Shown piece by piece: positions 9,512-18,061 of a stretch of 64,000 nucleotides of DNA. Under the pieces are notes generated by a model. That model was not told the DNA's origin. It made no database searches and was given only the letters and a program-made list of their open reading frames with translations. The translations under genes and the position numbers were made by a program. This DNA comes from Bradyrhizobium sp. CCBAU 53421 (lineage in GTDB: Bacteria > Pseudomonadota > Alphaproteobacteria > Rhizobiales > Xanthobacteraceae): NCBI RefSeq assembly GCF_015291625.1, contig NZ_CP030047.1, positions 6,076,001-6,140,000 of the forward strand, written 5' to 3'. Within the stretch, counting starts at the first letter, position 1, and every line of letters starts with the position of its first letter.

Positions 9512-10180
9512 CCGGCCCGCCCCTCGCCTCGCTTCGAATGTACGCTCCAGAGCGCGCCCGGCTCAGGGGGTGAGCTGGGGCTAACGGCGGCTTTGGAGGT
9601 TGTAGCGGCCAGCCTCCACCTCTGACGTTACGCCCCTTTCCTGAACCTCATCGACCAGGAATCGAAATTGCTGCGCCGCGCTACTACTTTTGCGCCGCCG
9701 GATCTGCTTGCCGTTAGATCTGTTGCTCTGGGCTAGTTCCGAATGGCAATTGCCGCGTGCATTTGCCTATTTATGATGTCCCCAGTCGTGCGGATTGGCC
9801 GACGTCAACCCCACACCCCGACCATGCACATCGCGCGATCAGGGATCGCCGCTTCGGCCCACGGAGCGACGGTCCCGCCCAATTGGGGATGCGACAGACT
9901 GCCCCGACCGGCAACTCAGCAAAAACGTGTCAATCCCTCGTCATCAAAAGCAAGGCTCGGGCAGATCATGTTGCGAGAATGCGGATGTGTGACTCACCGG
10001 CCGCGCAACAGATTCCGTGTCGTTCCTGCGAAAGCAGGGACCCATAACCACAGATGGTCATGGTCGCGCATGGTGGAACGAAGAATCCCGCTCGCAACAT
10101 CCGCGGCGGAGTATGGGTCCCTGCTTTCGCAGTGACGACGCGTGGAAAGAGCTGCGGACTCGCAATCTACCGCCCGTGCC
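9512..10180. other. 669-base intergenic region with one inverted-repeat element
   Basis: No supportable gene lies here. The right half contains the paired 26-base inverted repeat at 10021-10137. Short open frames exist on both strands but none has a ribosome site or recognisable protein content. The region separates two tail-to-tail genes, the M15-like gene (+) and the LuxR-type regulator (-), so it is a plausible home for terminators, but I see no hairpin with a T-run. Confidence 0.6.
10021..10137. repeat. Inverted-repeat element, 26-base arms with 65-base spacer
   Basis: The left arm at 10021-10046 and the right arm at 10112-10137 are reverse complements at 24 of 26 positions; the core reads CTGCGAAAGCAGGGACCCAT. 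Within each arm CTGCGAAAGCAG is itself a short palindrome. Elements with this core occur in many copies between genes of bradyrhizobia, from general knowledge. The present pair could be a folded intergenic repeat or a small non-autonomous mobile element. Confidence 0.7.
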
Positions 10181-10855
10181 CTAATGCGGTCGCGACATCA
10201 GCGCCACGACGGCGGAGCGGGTCTCGACGCCGAGTTTCTCGAAGATATGGATCAGATGCGTCTTCACTGTCGCAAGACCGATATTGAGGCACTCGCCGAT
10301 CTCGCGGTTGGTGCGACCGCAGCACAAGAGCTCGACCACTTCCATCTCGCGCGAGGTCAGCCCGTAGCGCGCCGGCTCGTCGGCGTTCGACGACAGGCGA
10401 CTGGTCAGGTTGAACTCGAGATAGTCGTGGATCTTCTCGGCGATGTGCATGCTGCTGTCGGGAATCGCGCAGCCCGGCGCCCAGAGCACGCTCATTCCGG
10501 CCACGATCCGGTCGTTGCGGCGGAAGAAGAACTCGATCATGTCGGCGACGCCACATTGGCCGGCGAACGCGCGGTAGGTCGCCGCCTCCTGGGACGCGCA
10601 TTGGTCGAGGGCGACGCTCAGCCGGGCAATTGGCCGGTTGCTCGCGGAGCGCGGATGCAACGGATCGAGCCGGTTCATGCCGGCAAGATACCGGTCGTGG
10701 AAACTCGGCGGGACGTTGCTAGAGAGCACGAAGCGGTTGAGGGTCAGATTGCCGTCGACCTCGTAGAACGCGGTCGCCGATCCCTCGAGAATCCCGCGAG
10801 CGAACTGAATGGCCTGCGTGGTCGCCGGATCCGGTCGGCCCAGAAGCGCGATCAT
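10181..10855 (-). CDS. LuxR-family transcriptional regulator
   Basis: This is a 224-residue regulator with a C-terminal LuxR/FixJ-type helix-turn-helix (about 160-215). Typical elements are LTSREMEVVELL, the recognition helix around NIGLATVKTHL, and IFEKLG. The N-terminal 150 residues contain no aspartate phospho-acceptor pattern and no recognisable autoinducer-binding signature, so this is an orphan LuxR-type protein with a private sensor domain. It is divergent from the NylB-like hydrolase gene and is the only DNA-binding regulator near the three ATCCACC palindromes, making it the likely reader of that site. The direct ligand is unknown. Confidence 0.9.
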   Translation of the reverse strand: MIALLGRPDPATTQAIQFARGILEGSATAFYEVDGNLTLNRFVLSSNVPPSFHDRYLAGMNRLDPLHPRSASNRPIARLSVALDQCASQEAATYRAFAGQCGVADMIEFFFRRNDRIVAGMSVLWAPGCAIPDSSMHIAEKIHDYLEFNLTSRLSSNADEPARYGLTSREMEVVELLCCGRTNREIGECLNIGLATVKTHLIHIFEKLGVETRSAVVALMSRPH

Positions 10856-10999
10856 GACCTACCTCCCGATGTTTCCCGATGGCGAACGTCTGTGCGTCGC
10901 ATGGTTGTCACGCTGGGGCAGACGCAGGGCGTAGTCAAGCAATTTGCGGGCCAAGCGCCCATCCTGGAAACGGTTACGCCGGAGTAACCCAATGCCCCC

Positions 11000-11017
11000 C
11001 TCCACCATCCGGTTGAT
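11000..11017. promoter_or_regulatory. Imperfect copy of the ATCCACC palindrome between luxR-type and serine hydrolase genes
   Basis: The sequence CTCCACC-ATCC-GGTTGAT matches the 7-4-7 palindrome of 6462-6479 and 8194-8211 with one mismatch in each arm and identical spacing. It lies 62 bases upstream of the serine hydrolase ATG at 11079 and 145 bases upstream of the divergent LuxR-type start. It could serve as a weaker operator for both genes. If the hydrolase actually started further upstream the site would be coding. Confidence 0.4.
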
Positions 11018-11078
11018 TGCAGGCGGGGCGGCGGATACGGAACTCTCGCAGGTCTCCCAACTCATTGCTGGATCAAGA

Positions 11079-12281
11079 ATGAATTCGCGTCGCATCATGG
11101 CCGCCTTCCCGTCGGCGGCCGAGGAACAGGTTACGCTCGCCAACTGGCGGCAGCATCCCGTCAACGAGTGGGCATTTCGCAATGTCCGCGAACTGCTGCC
11201 CACCGCCAACATCGCACGCGCCGCAGTGCCGGCGCCGCTGTCCTTTGCGCCGCGCTATCTCGACGACGTCAGCTTCGCTGACCCGCGCGGCGAGACGGTC
11301 GGCGTCGGCCAGGCGCTGCGCGCAAGCCACACCGACGGCATCGTCGTGTCGCATCGCGGACAGGTCGCGTTCGAATGGTACGCCCACGGCCTGGCACCGG
11401 ACAGCCCGCATTTGATCTTCTCGGTCAGCAAGTCGGTCGCCGGAACGCTCGGCGGCATCTTGGCGGATCACGGCAAGCTCGATCCCGACGCTCCGGTGAC
11501 GCGCTACATCCCGGAGATGGAAGGATCGGTCTATGGCGGCAGCTGCACGGTGCGGCATCTGCTCGACATGAGCGTCGGCATCCGCTTCGACGAGGACTAC
11601 ATGGCGCGCGACGGCGACATCATGAACTACCGGCGCTCGACCGGCTGGGAGCCGCCGGATCCGAGCATTCCGCCCAGCAACCTGCGCGACTATCTGCGCA
11701 CGCTGCGGCCGAACGGCGCGCCGCATGGTCAAGTCTTCCACTACGTCTCGACCAACACCGACGTGCTCGGCTGGGTCTATGAGCGTGCCTGCGGCATGTC
11801 CTATGCGAAGATCCTCTCGCACTATCTGTGGCAGCCGATGGGCGCCGAGCACGACGCCTACATCACCGTCGACTCGCGCGGCGCGGCACGCGTCGCCGGC
11901 GGCATCTGCGCTACACTGCGCGATCTCGCCCGTTTCGGCGAGATGATGCGCAATCACGGCATCAGCAACGGACGGCAGGTCGTGCCAAGCTGGTGGGTCG
12001 ACGACATCAGGCAGAACGGCAATGCCGAGGCATGGTCGCGCGGCGACCTGACGAAAGTGTTTCCGAACGGCAACTATCGCAACAAGTGGTACACGCTCGA
12101 CCGCGGCGAAACGCCGTTCGCGGCGGTCGGCATCCACGGCCAATGGATCTACATCGATCCGACGAGCGAGACCGTGATCGCGCGCGTCTCCTCGCAGCCG
12201 CTCCCGATGGATCTCGATCTCGATCACATGTGGATGCGGGGCTACCGCGCGATCGCGGCGAGGCTCAGCGGCAAGGCTTGA
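11079..12281 (+). CDS. Serine hydrolase of the beta-lactamase/NylB (6-aminohexanoate-dimer hydrolase) type
   Basis: The family includes class C beta-lactamases, carboxylesterases and the amide-cleaving NylB. With the start at 11079 (MNSRRIMAAF) the protein is 400 residues. The nucleophile motif SxxK appears as SVSK (115-118) after HLIF, close to the Ser112-Lys115 numbering of NylB. The tyrosine motif is YVSTN (222-226), and GIHGQWIYIDP forms the third box near residue 350. No signal peptide, which also favours NylB-like cytoplasmic enzymes over beta-lactamases. In-frame starts upstream would add unconserved residues. Its setting among amidases suggests amide hydrolysis, but esterase activity cannot be excluded. 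Confidence 0.87.
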   Translation: MNSRRIMAAFPSAAEEQVTLANWRQHPVNEWAFRNVRELLPTANIARAAVPAPLSFAPRYLDDVSFADPRGETVGVGQALRASHTDGIVVSHRGQVAFEWYAHGLAPDSPHLIFSVSKSVAGTLGGILADHGKLDPDAPVTRYIPEMEGSVYGGSCTVRHLLDMSVGIRFDEDYMARDGDIMNYRRSTGWEPPDPSIPPSNLRDYLRTLRPNGAPHGQVFHYVSTNTDVLGWVYERACGMSYAKILSHYLWQPMGAEHDAYITVDSRGAARVAGGICATLRDLARFGEMMRNHGISNGRQVVPSWWVDDIRQNGNAEAWSRGDLTKVFPNGNYRNKWYTLDRGETPFAAVGIHGQWIYIDPTSETVIARVSSQPLPMDLDLDHMWMRGYRAIAARLSGKA

Positions 12282-12312
12282 CGCCTTGCGATGGAGCGTC
12301 AACGACGACGCA

Positions 12313-13716
12313 TCATTCGATCGGCGGCCGCCGCGTATGCCAGTCCGTCACCGACTGGAATGCGGCGCCGGCGCGAACCAGCACATCCTCGGACAGATGC
12401 GGGCCGACCAGCTGCATGCTGAGCGGCATCTGGTCCGAGGCCATCCCCATCGGCAGCGTGATGGTCGGGCTGCCCGAGAAGTCGAACACCGCCGTGAAGC
12501 GCAGGATGTTCAGGAGGACGTTGGGGTCGGCGCCATACTCGCTCATCTTGGTCAGCGTCGGGATCGGCACCGGCATCGTCGGGATCAGCAGCAGATCGAT
12601 ATCCTCGAACATGGCGGCGAGGCTGCCACTGAATTTCAGGCGCTCGTGATGGATCGCGGCGATGTCGACACCACTCGTCGCCCTGCCCTGCTCGATCAGC
12701 TGCGCGAGGTCCGGGCCATATTCGGCCTTGCGCGACGGGTAGGTGTCCAGATGCGCCTCCGCCGTCTCCACCGAGCACATCGCAATCCACTGGCTGACGA
12801 GCTTCTGATAGGGCGGGAAATGCATCTCGCGGATCTCGGCGCCGAGATCGGCGAGCGTGCGCTCGGCTTGCACCAAAGCGGCGACGACCTGCCGATCGAT
12901 ACCCTCCTGGGTGTACCTGCGATCGACGCCGATCCGCAGGCCCCGGATGCTCTCGCCTGCGCCGGCAAGATAGTTCGGCACCGGCGCCCGCAAGGCGGTT
13001 GGATCGTTGGCATCCGCACCCGCGATGACGCCGAGCATTGCTCCGGCATCGGCAGCGCTGCGGCACATCGGCCCGACGTGATCGAGCGAGTCCGCCAGCG
13101 GGAAGATGCCGTGCCGGCTGACGCGGCCCCAGGTCGGCTTGATCCCGGTCAAGCCGCAGGTCGCCGACGGAAACCTGATCGAGCCGCCGGTGTCGCTGCC
13201 GATCGAGCCGTAGCAGAGCCCCGCCGAGGTCGCGACGCCCGATCCGGTCGACGATGAGCCAACCCAGTAGTTCACATTCCACGGATTGAGCGGCGCCTGA
13301 ACGGCCGGATGGTGGCTGGTATAGGCCCCCTCCGTCATCTTGAGCTTGCCGAGCGTCACCGCGCCGGCGAGCTCGAGCCGGTCCACGATGGTGGCATTGA
13401 AGGTCGGCACGAATTTGGCGTGGATCGTCGTGCCGCCGGCGGTCGGCGCAAACGACGTGTAGCAGAGGTCCTTCAGTCCGATCGGGACGCCATGCAGCGG
13501 GCCGCGCCAGATGCCCTTGGCGGTCTCCGCATCGCGCTGCTTGGCCCGGGCCATCGCCCGCTCCGCAAGGACGAGCGCGTAGCCATGGAACTGCCCATCG
13601 AGCTTCGCGATCCGGCCGAGGATCGCCTCCGTGATCTCGGTGGCCTTCAGCTCGCCGCGGCGAATGAGCCCGGAGATCTCGGTGATGGACTTGTAGTGCA
13701 AGGGATCCTCTGACAT
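12313..13716 (-). CDS. Amidase-signature hydrolase (last gene of the amide operon)
   Basis: Amidase-signature enzymes hydrolyse amides with a Ser-cisSer-Lys triad. In this 467-residue protein the lysine is K82 (GLKDLC), the cis-serine lies in GSSSTGSG (153-160) and the nucleophile is S179 in DTGGSIRFP. It is a clear paralogue of the amidase at 20316-21716: the same residues sit at the same numbers, and both share PTWGRVS. It follows the SDR gene by 16 bases and ends 31 bases from the convergent serine hydrolase gene. The operon context (amide importer, acetamidase/formamidase) supports a small-amide or acyl-amide substrate. GatA is unlikely because no GatB/GatC partner is present. Confidence 0.93.
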   Translation of the reverse strand: MSEDPLHYKSITEISGLIRRGELKATEITEAILGRIAKLDGQFHGYALVLAERAMARAKQRDAETAKGIWRGPLHGVPIGLKDLCYTSFAPTAGGTTIHAKFVPTFNATIVDRLELAGAVTLGKLKMTEGAYTSHHPAVQAPLNPWNVNYWVGSSSTGSGVATSAGLCYGSIGSDTGGSIRFPSATCGLTGIKPTWGRVSRHGIFPLADSLDHVGPMCRSAADAGAMLGVIAGADANDPTALRAPVPNYLAGAGESIRGLRIGVDRRYTQEGIDRQVVAALVQAERTLADLGAEIREMHFPPYQKLVSQWIAMCSVETAEAHLDTYPSRKAEYGPDLAQLIEQGRATSGVDIAAIHHERLKFSGSLAAMFEDIDLLLIPTMPVPIPTLTKMSEYGADPNVLLNILRFTAVFDFSGSPTITLPMGMASDQMPLSMQLVGPHLSEDVLVRAGAAFQSVTDWHTRRPPIE

Positions 13717-13732
13717 GTCTTTGCGGCCCCGG

Positions 13733-14500
13733 CTAGAACTGGACGCCGCGCGTCAAGGCGCCGTCCACGACGAGGTTGGTCCCCGTGATGAAACTCGCCG
13801 CCTTGCTCGCAAGGAACACCGCGGCGTTCGCCATCTCCTGCGGCGTGCCCATGCGTCCGGTCGGGTTGAGCGCCAGCGCGGATTTGTACAGTTCGGGATT
13901 GCCGTCCTTGATCATGTTCCAGACGCCGCCCTCGAAATAGGTGTTGCCCGGCGACACCGAATTGGCCCGGATGCCCTTGGCCGCGAGCTGGTAGGCAAGG
14001 CCCTGCGTGTAGTGGATGATCGCGGCCTTGAACGTCCCGTAGGGACCGCTGGCAAAATCGACCTCGCGCCCCGAGACGCTGGAGATGGTGACGATCGCCG
14101 CCGCCGCGCTCTTCTCGAGATAGGGCATCGCCGCGTTGACGAGCCGCACCGTCCCCATCATGTCGGTGGCGAATTCCTTTTCCCAGCTCTCTTCATCCTG
14201 CCCGATCGACAGCGCGCTGACATTGGCGACCACGACGTCGATGCCGCCGAGCTTGGACGCCATGTCGGCCACCCAGGCCTTCAGCCCCGGTCCGTTCGAG
14301 ACGTCGACTGCACCTCCGAACGCCGCAACGCCCTTGGCCTTGATGGCGGCTACCGCAGTGTCGACATCCGCCTGATTGCGCGCGCAGATGCCGACATTGG
14401 CACCTTCGGCCGCGAACGTATCAGCGATCGCCCGGCCGATCCCCTTGGTGCTGCCGGTGACGAGAACCCTTGCTCCCTTGAGTCCCAGATCCATGTCCAT
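13733..14500 (-). CDS. Short-chain dehydrogenase/reductase (SDR)
   Basis: This is a 255-residue NAD(P)-dependent oxidoreductase of the classical SDR family. The cofactor motif TGSTKGIG is at about 16-23, the structural NVSA at about 93-96, and the catalytic Ser (TISSVSG) and YxxxK (YGTFK) follow. A strong GGAGGG site precedes the ATG at 14500. The gene lies between a LivF ATPase and an amidase in one operon, so it probably oxidises or reduces a product of amide breakdown. The substrate is not readable from the sequence. Confidence 0.9.
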   Translation of the reverse strand: MDMDLGLKGARVLVTGSTKGIGRAIADTFAAEGANVGICARNQADVDTAVAAIKAKGVAAFGGAVDVSNGPGLKAWVADMASKLGGIDVVVANVSALSIGQDEESWEKEFATDMMGTVRLVNAAMPYLEKSAAAAIVTISSVSGREVDFASGPYGTFKAAIIHYTQGLAYQLAAKGIRANSVSPGNTYFEGGVWNMIKDGNPELYKSALALNPTGRMGTPQEMANAAVFLASKAASFITGTNLVVDGALTRGVQF

Positions 14501-14557
14501 TCCCTCCGTTGTTATCGATTATGGAACGCGCATTTCCTCGCCACGCGGCACGGCCGA

Positions 14558-15268
14558 TCACAGCAACAGCTGCGCGCGAACATTCTCCTCGTTGACCTCC
14601 GCGCCGGCCAGCGTCCGGGTGATCTTGCCCTTCTCCATGATGTAGCAGCGCTGGGCGACGGCAAGAATCGTGTCGAGGTTCTGCTCGACGATGATGATCG
14701 TCGTGCCAAGCTCGGTCCGGAACGACTTCAGCGCCTCGCAAATGTGCTGCACGATCGAGGGCTGGATGCCTTCGGACGGCTCGTCGAGGATCATCAGGGA
14801 CGGATTTCCTATCAGCGCCCGGCCGATCGCAAGCTGCTGCTGCTCGCCGCCCGACATGGTGCCGGCGATCTGCCGACGACGCTCCTTCAGGCGCGGGAAA
14901 TACGCGTAGACCAGTTCCGGCAGCTTCGTTCCGTCGGGTCCGCCGATCAGTTCGCCGACCTGCAGATTCTCCTCGACGGTCATCTGCGGAAACACGTCGC
15001 GGCCCTGCGGGATGTAGCCGAAACCGGCGCGCGCCCGCGCATCGGCCTCGAGCTGCGTGACGTCCTGCTCCATGAATGTGATGGTGCCGCGCCAGGTCTG
15101 CAACAGCCCGATCAGGCACCGCATCAGGGTCGACTTGCCGACGCCATTGCGACCGATCACGCCGACGATCTCGCCGCGCGTCACCTGCATGCTGACGCCC
15201 TGCAGGATCGGCGTCGCGCCGTAGCCCGCCCAAAGTCCCGACACGTCCAGGATGCGATCAGTGGGCAT
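14558..15268 (-). CDS. ABC transporter ATP-binding protein, LivF/UrtE type
   Basis: This is an ATPase of the first amide-type importer. The start at 15268 (MPTDRILDVSG) overlaps the stop of the preceding LivG-type gene by 11 bases and gives 236 residues; an upstream open frame adds non-homologous residues only. Motifs are Walker A GRNGVGKS, signature MSGGEQQQ and Walker B LMILDEPSEGIQP. The phrase EGIQPS is typical of the urea/amide UrtE branch. It is coupled to the upstream ATPase and followed by the SDR gene after 57 bases. Confidence 0.93.
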   Translation of the reverse strand: MPTDRILDVSGLWAGYGATPILQGVSMQVTRGEIVGVIGRNGVGKSTLMRCLIGLLQTWRGTITFMEQDVTQLEADARARAGFGYIPQGRDVFPQMTVEENLQVGELIGGPDGTKLPELVYAYFPRLKERRRQIAGTMSGGEQQQLAIGRALIGNPSLMILDEPSEGIQPSIVQHICEALKSFRTELGTTIIIVEQNLDTILAVAQRCYIMEKGKITRTLAGAEVNEENVRAQLLL

Positions 15269-15977
15269 GGGTCTTACCCAGGTAGATTTCCGCGACCTTC
15301 TCGTCTTCCAGAATGGACTCGAGGCTCCCGCGCGCGAAGATTTTACCAAGATGCAGCACGGTGACGCGCTGAGCGACCTGACGCACGAACGCCATGTCGT
15401 GCTCGACGACAAGAACCGTCATGCCCTCGGCATTGAACGACTTGATCAGTTCGCCGGTCTTGTAGGTCTCCTCCGGCGACATGCCGGCGGTCGGCTCGTC
15501 TAGCAGCAGCAACTGCGGCTGCAACGCCAGCGCCATCCCGATCTCGAGCCATTGCTGCTGGCCGTGCGACAGCGCACCGGCGAGCTTGCCGGAGTCCTCG
15601 GCCAGATTGAGCAGCGCCAGCAGCCGCTCCTCCTCGGCCCGGCATTCCGCGCCCGAAAGCCGCTCCTGCAGCGCGATCTGGATGTTCTGCCGCACCGGCA
15701 GTTCCTTGAACACGCTCGGCGCCTGCATCTTGATGCTCATGCCGCGCTGCACCCGCGCGTAAGGACGTTCGGCGGTGATATCGATGGAGTCGAAGAAGAT
15801 GGTGCCGGTGGTCGGCGGATAGAGGCCGACGATCAGCTTGAACAGCGTGCTCTTCCCGGCCCCGTTGGGCCCGATCAGGCAATGCACCTCGCCGGCATTG
15901 ACCGTCAGGTCGACGTCGGAGACGGCGGTCAAGCCACCGAAACGCTTCGAGACGCCTTTCACATCGACCAGCGCCAT
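15258..15977 (-). CDS. ABC transporter ATP-binding protein, LivG/UrtD type
   Basis: This is the second ATPase of the importer, 239 residues. It has Walker A GPNGAGKS, the LivG-type insert with KMQAPSVFKELPVRQNIQ, the signature replaced by LSHGQQQWLEIGMAL, and Walker B LLLLDEPTAGMSPEET. The LSHGQQQWLEIG form is characteristic of UrtD-like urea/amide ATPases, the same as in the second cluster (46.2 kb). It starts 3 bases after the LivM-type permease gene. Confidence 0.93.
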   Translation of the reverse strand: MALVDVKGVSKRFGGLTAVSDVDLTVNAGEVHCLIGPNGAGKSTLFKLIVGLYPPTTGTIFFDSIDITAERPYARVQRGMSIKMQAPSVFKELPVRQNIQIALQERLSGAECRAEEERLLALLNLAEDSGKLAGALSHGQQQWLEIGMALALQPQLLLLDEPTAGMSPEETYKTGELIKSFNAEGMTVLVVEHDMAFVRQVAQRVTVLHLGKIFARGSLESILEDEKVAEIYLGKTHAH

Positions 15978-15980
15978 GGC

Positions 15981-17054
15981 TCAGGTCTCATCCGATTGCA
16001 GACGGCTGGCATCCGCCAGCGCGGGAGCCTCGTCGCGCCGGCCTCGCCTGGTCCACCAGTCGACGACGAGCTTGCCGATGCCGAGCACAAAGCCCTGCGG
16101 CGCCAGCATCACGGTGGCGAGCAGCAGCACGCCCATCAGTACCAGAGCCGCCTGTTGGCTGTACACCGTGATGGTCTGGAATCCGAACAGCAGCAGGAAC
16201 GATCCGACCAGGGTCGCAGTCAGGTCGTTGCGTCCTGAAAAAGCCACCCACACGATCGGCATCGCCGCCGCCGGCAGACCAATGCTGGACGGCGTGATGA
16301 ACTGCCCCCAGGACGTATATAGCGCGCCGCTGAGGCCCGCGAGGCCGCTGCCGATCACGAATGTCAGGAGCTGATATTTGCGGACGTCGTAGCCGAGCAT
16401 CTCGGCGCGCTGCGGATTTTCCCGGGTCGCCACGATCACATTGCCGACGCTCGAATTCACCAGCATGCGCAGCGCGACGTAGACGATCACGATTAGCGCG
16501 ATCATGAGGTAATAGAGCGCCGATCCCTCGATATCGAAGTCGCCGACGGTGAGCGGGTCCATTCCCTTCATGCCGTTGAAGCCGTTCAGCCGTGCCGGAC
16601 CGATATGCCATTCAGGGCCGGCGGTCTGCCCGAGGAAGAAGGCAAGGACGAGCGTCGCCGACAGCGTCACGATGCCGAAGAAAATCCCGCTGATGCCGCC
16701 CCAGATCATGAAGTAGCCGAGGATTCCCGCCGCAATCATGGCGATGACGACCGAGAGCACCAGCGCGGCAATGGTCGCCGTCCCCCCGCCCATGTTGATG
16801 GCGAGCACGCCGTAGCCGTAGCCGGCGATCCCGAAGAAGAAGGTCTGGCCGAACGACAGCATGCCGCCGTAGCCCCACATCAGGCAGAGCCCGAGCGCCA
16901 TGAAGATCCAGATCAGGAAGTAGGCGAAATTGCCAACGTCATAGGAGTCGGCGAACAGCGGATAGATCAGCGCACCCGCCAGCACGGCGAGGAAGCAGGA
17001 CCAGAAGATCTTTCCGCGTCCGAGCGTCTGCGGACCGTCGAGCAGCTTCAACAT
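15981..17054 (-). CDS. ABC transporter permease, LivM/UrtC type
   Basis: This inner-membrane permease has 357 residues from ATG 17054 (MLKLLDGPQ), which follows an AGGAAG ribosome site. It contains about nine or ten hydrophobic segments, the motif GYGGMLSFGQTFFFGIAGYG near 75-94 and the conserved EMLGYDVRKYQL loop that contacts the ATPase. The C-terminal tail is charged and ends in the cytoplasm. It follows the LivH-type permease by 13 bases. The longer pre-motif N-terminus agrees with UrtC-like proteins. Confidence 0.92.
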   Translation of the reverse strand: MLKLLDGPQTLGRGKIFWSCFLAVLAGALIYPLFADSYDVGNFAYFLIWIFMALGLCLMWGYGGMLSFGQTFFFGIAGYGYGVLAINMGGGTATIAALVLSVVIAMIAAGILGYFMIWGGISGIFFGIVTLSATLVLAFFLGQTAGPEWHIGPARLNGFNGMKGMDPLTVGDFDIEGSALYYLMIALIVIVYVALRMLVNSSVGNVIVATRENPQRAEMLGYDVRKYQLLTFVIGSGLAGLSGALYTSWGQFITPSSIGLPAAAMPIVWVAFSGRNDLTATLVGSFLLLFGFQTITVYSQQAALVLMGVLLLATVMLAPQGFVLGIGKLVVDWWTRRGRRDEAPALADASRLQSDET

Positions 17055-17067
17055 CGGAACTTCCTGT

Positions 17068-17934
17068 CTAGCGCCCACGACGAACCAACACGCTGGATAG
17101 CCCCTCAGGCAGCACACGTATGATCAGGATCACGGCAAACAGCATGCCGATCTGCCCGATGATCTGACCATAGCTCGCATTCAGCGCCATCCGGATCATC
17201 GCCAGGAATACCGCGGCCGGCGCGGTTCCGAGCAGAACATTGGCGCCGCCGATCACCACGGTGACAAAGCTCTCGACCACGAAGGTCGCGCCCATGGTCG
17301 GGATCAGCGTCATGGTCGGCGCGTAAAGCGCACCGCAGAGCCCCGCGAGCGCCGTGCCGATCCCGAAGCTGATGGAATAGATGCGCCCGGTGCGCGCGCC
17401 GAGCGCCTTCGCCATCGCGGCGTTCTGCATCGTCGCCCGCGCGATCACGCCGAAGCGTGTCTTCATGAAGATGATGTAGAGCCCGCCAAGAACAGCGACC
17501 GCGCAGACGAACAGCACCAGGCGGTAAGTCGAGAACGTGTAGCCCCCGATCGCAAAACTTCCTTCCGGCGTACCGATGCCGCGCACCGCGGAGCCGATGA
17601 TCAGCAGCATCGACTGCGTCACGATCAGGCTGAGGCCCCAGGTGGCAAGCAGCGAGTCGAGCGGACGCTTGTAGAAGCGGCGCACGATCAGGAGCTCGAC
17701 GATCATGCCGATGATCCCCGCGGTCAGGGCAGCCAGGATCTGGGCGATCGGCAGCGGCACGCCGAGATTCACGAGACCTACGGTCACATAGGCCCCGCAC
17801 ATGATGAACTCGCCATGCGCCATGTTGATGACGCCCATCATGCCGAACACGATGGCAAGGCCCGCCGCGGACAGGATCAGGAACGCGAAGACGTCGGCGA
17901 ACTGATAGAATACCGAGAAGAGTTCAGCCGACAT
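17068..17934 (-). CDS. ABC transporter permease, LivH/UrtB type
   Basis: This permease is the partner of the LivM-type subunit. The start at 17934 (MSAELFSVFY) is preferred because a GGAGAG ribosome site precedes it; the product has 288 residues. It shows MGVINMAHGEFIMCGAY near 39-55 and the TWGLSLIVTQS segment near 103-113. The start region is immediately preceded by a strong hairpin (17952-17975) that separates it from the substrate-binding protein gene. Confidence 0.92.
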   Translation of the reverse strand: MSAELFSVFYQFADVFAFLILSAAGLAIVFGMMGVINMAHGEFIMCGAYVTVGLVNLGVPLPIAQILAALTAGIIGMIVELLIVRRFYKRPLDSLLATWGLSLIVTQSMLLIIGSAVRGIGTPEGSFAIGGYTFSTYRLVLFVCAVAVLGGLYIIFMKTRFGVIARATMQNAAMAKALGARTGRIYSISFGIGTALAGLCGALYAPTMTLIPTMGATFVVESFVTVVIGGANVLLGTAPAAVFLAMIRMALNASYGQIIGQIGMLFAVILIIRVLPEGLSSVLVRRGR

Positions 17935-17951
17935 TCCGCTCTCCGTGATCA

Positions 17952-17975
17952 CGGCGCCGCATCATTGCGGCGCCG
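17952..17975 (-). other. Intercistronic stem-loop between receptor and permease genes
   Basis: A perfect 10-bp stem (CGGCGCCGCA and its complement) with loop TCAT in plus-strand notation lies 77 bases after the receptor stop and just before the permease ribosome site. There is no T-run, so it is more likely an mRNA-stability or differential-expression element than a full terminator. A similar structure sits at the same junction in the second amide operon (48714-48740). Confidence 0.55.
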
Positions 17976-18061
17976 GTTCGCTTCAAGTTCGAGATGCAAA
18001 ATACGAGCAAGATTCGTGCCCGCGCGCATCACGATTTGCTGGGCAGATGGCTCGGCGTGTA

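Noticed and set aside
9590..9760. Short minus-strand frame of about 50 codons in the 9.5-10.2 kb gap
   Set aside because: It has no start with a ribosome site and no similarity that I recognise; it may be a remnant but cannot be supported.
10181..10855. LuxR-type protein as a quorum-sensing receptor
   Set aside because: The N-terminal domain lacks a recognisable autoinducer-binding signature and no LuxI-like gene is present; only the helix-turn-helix supports the family call.
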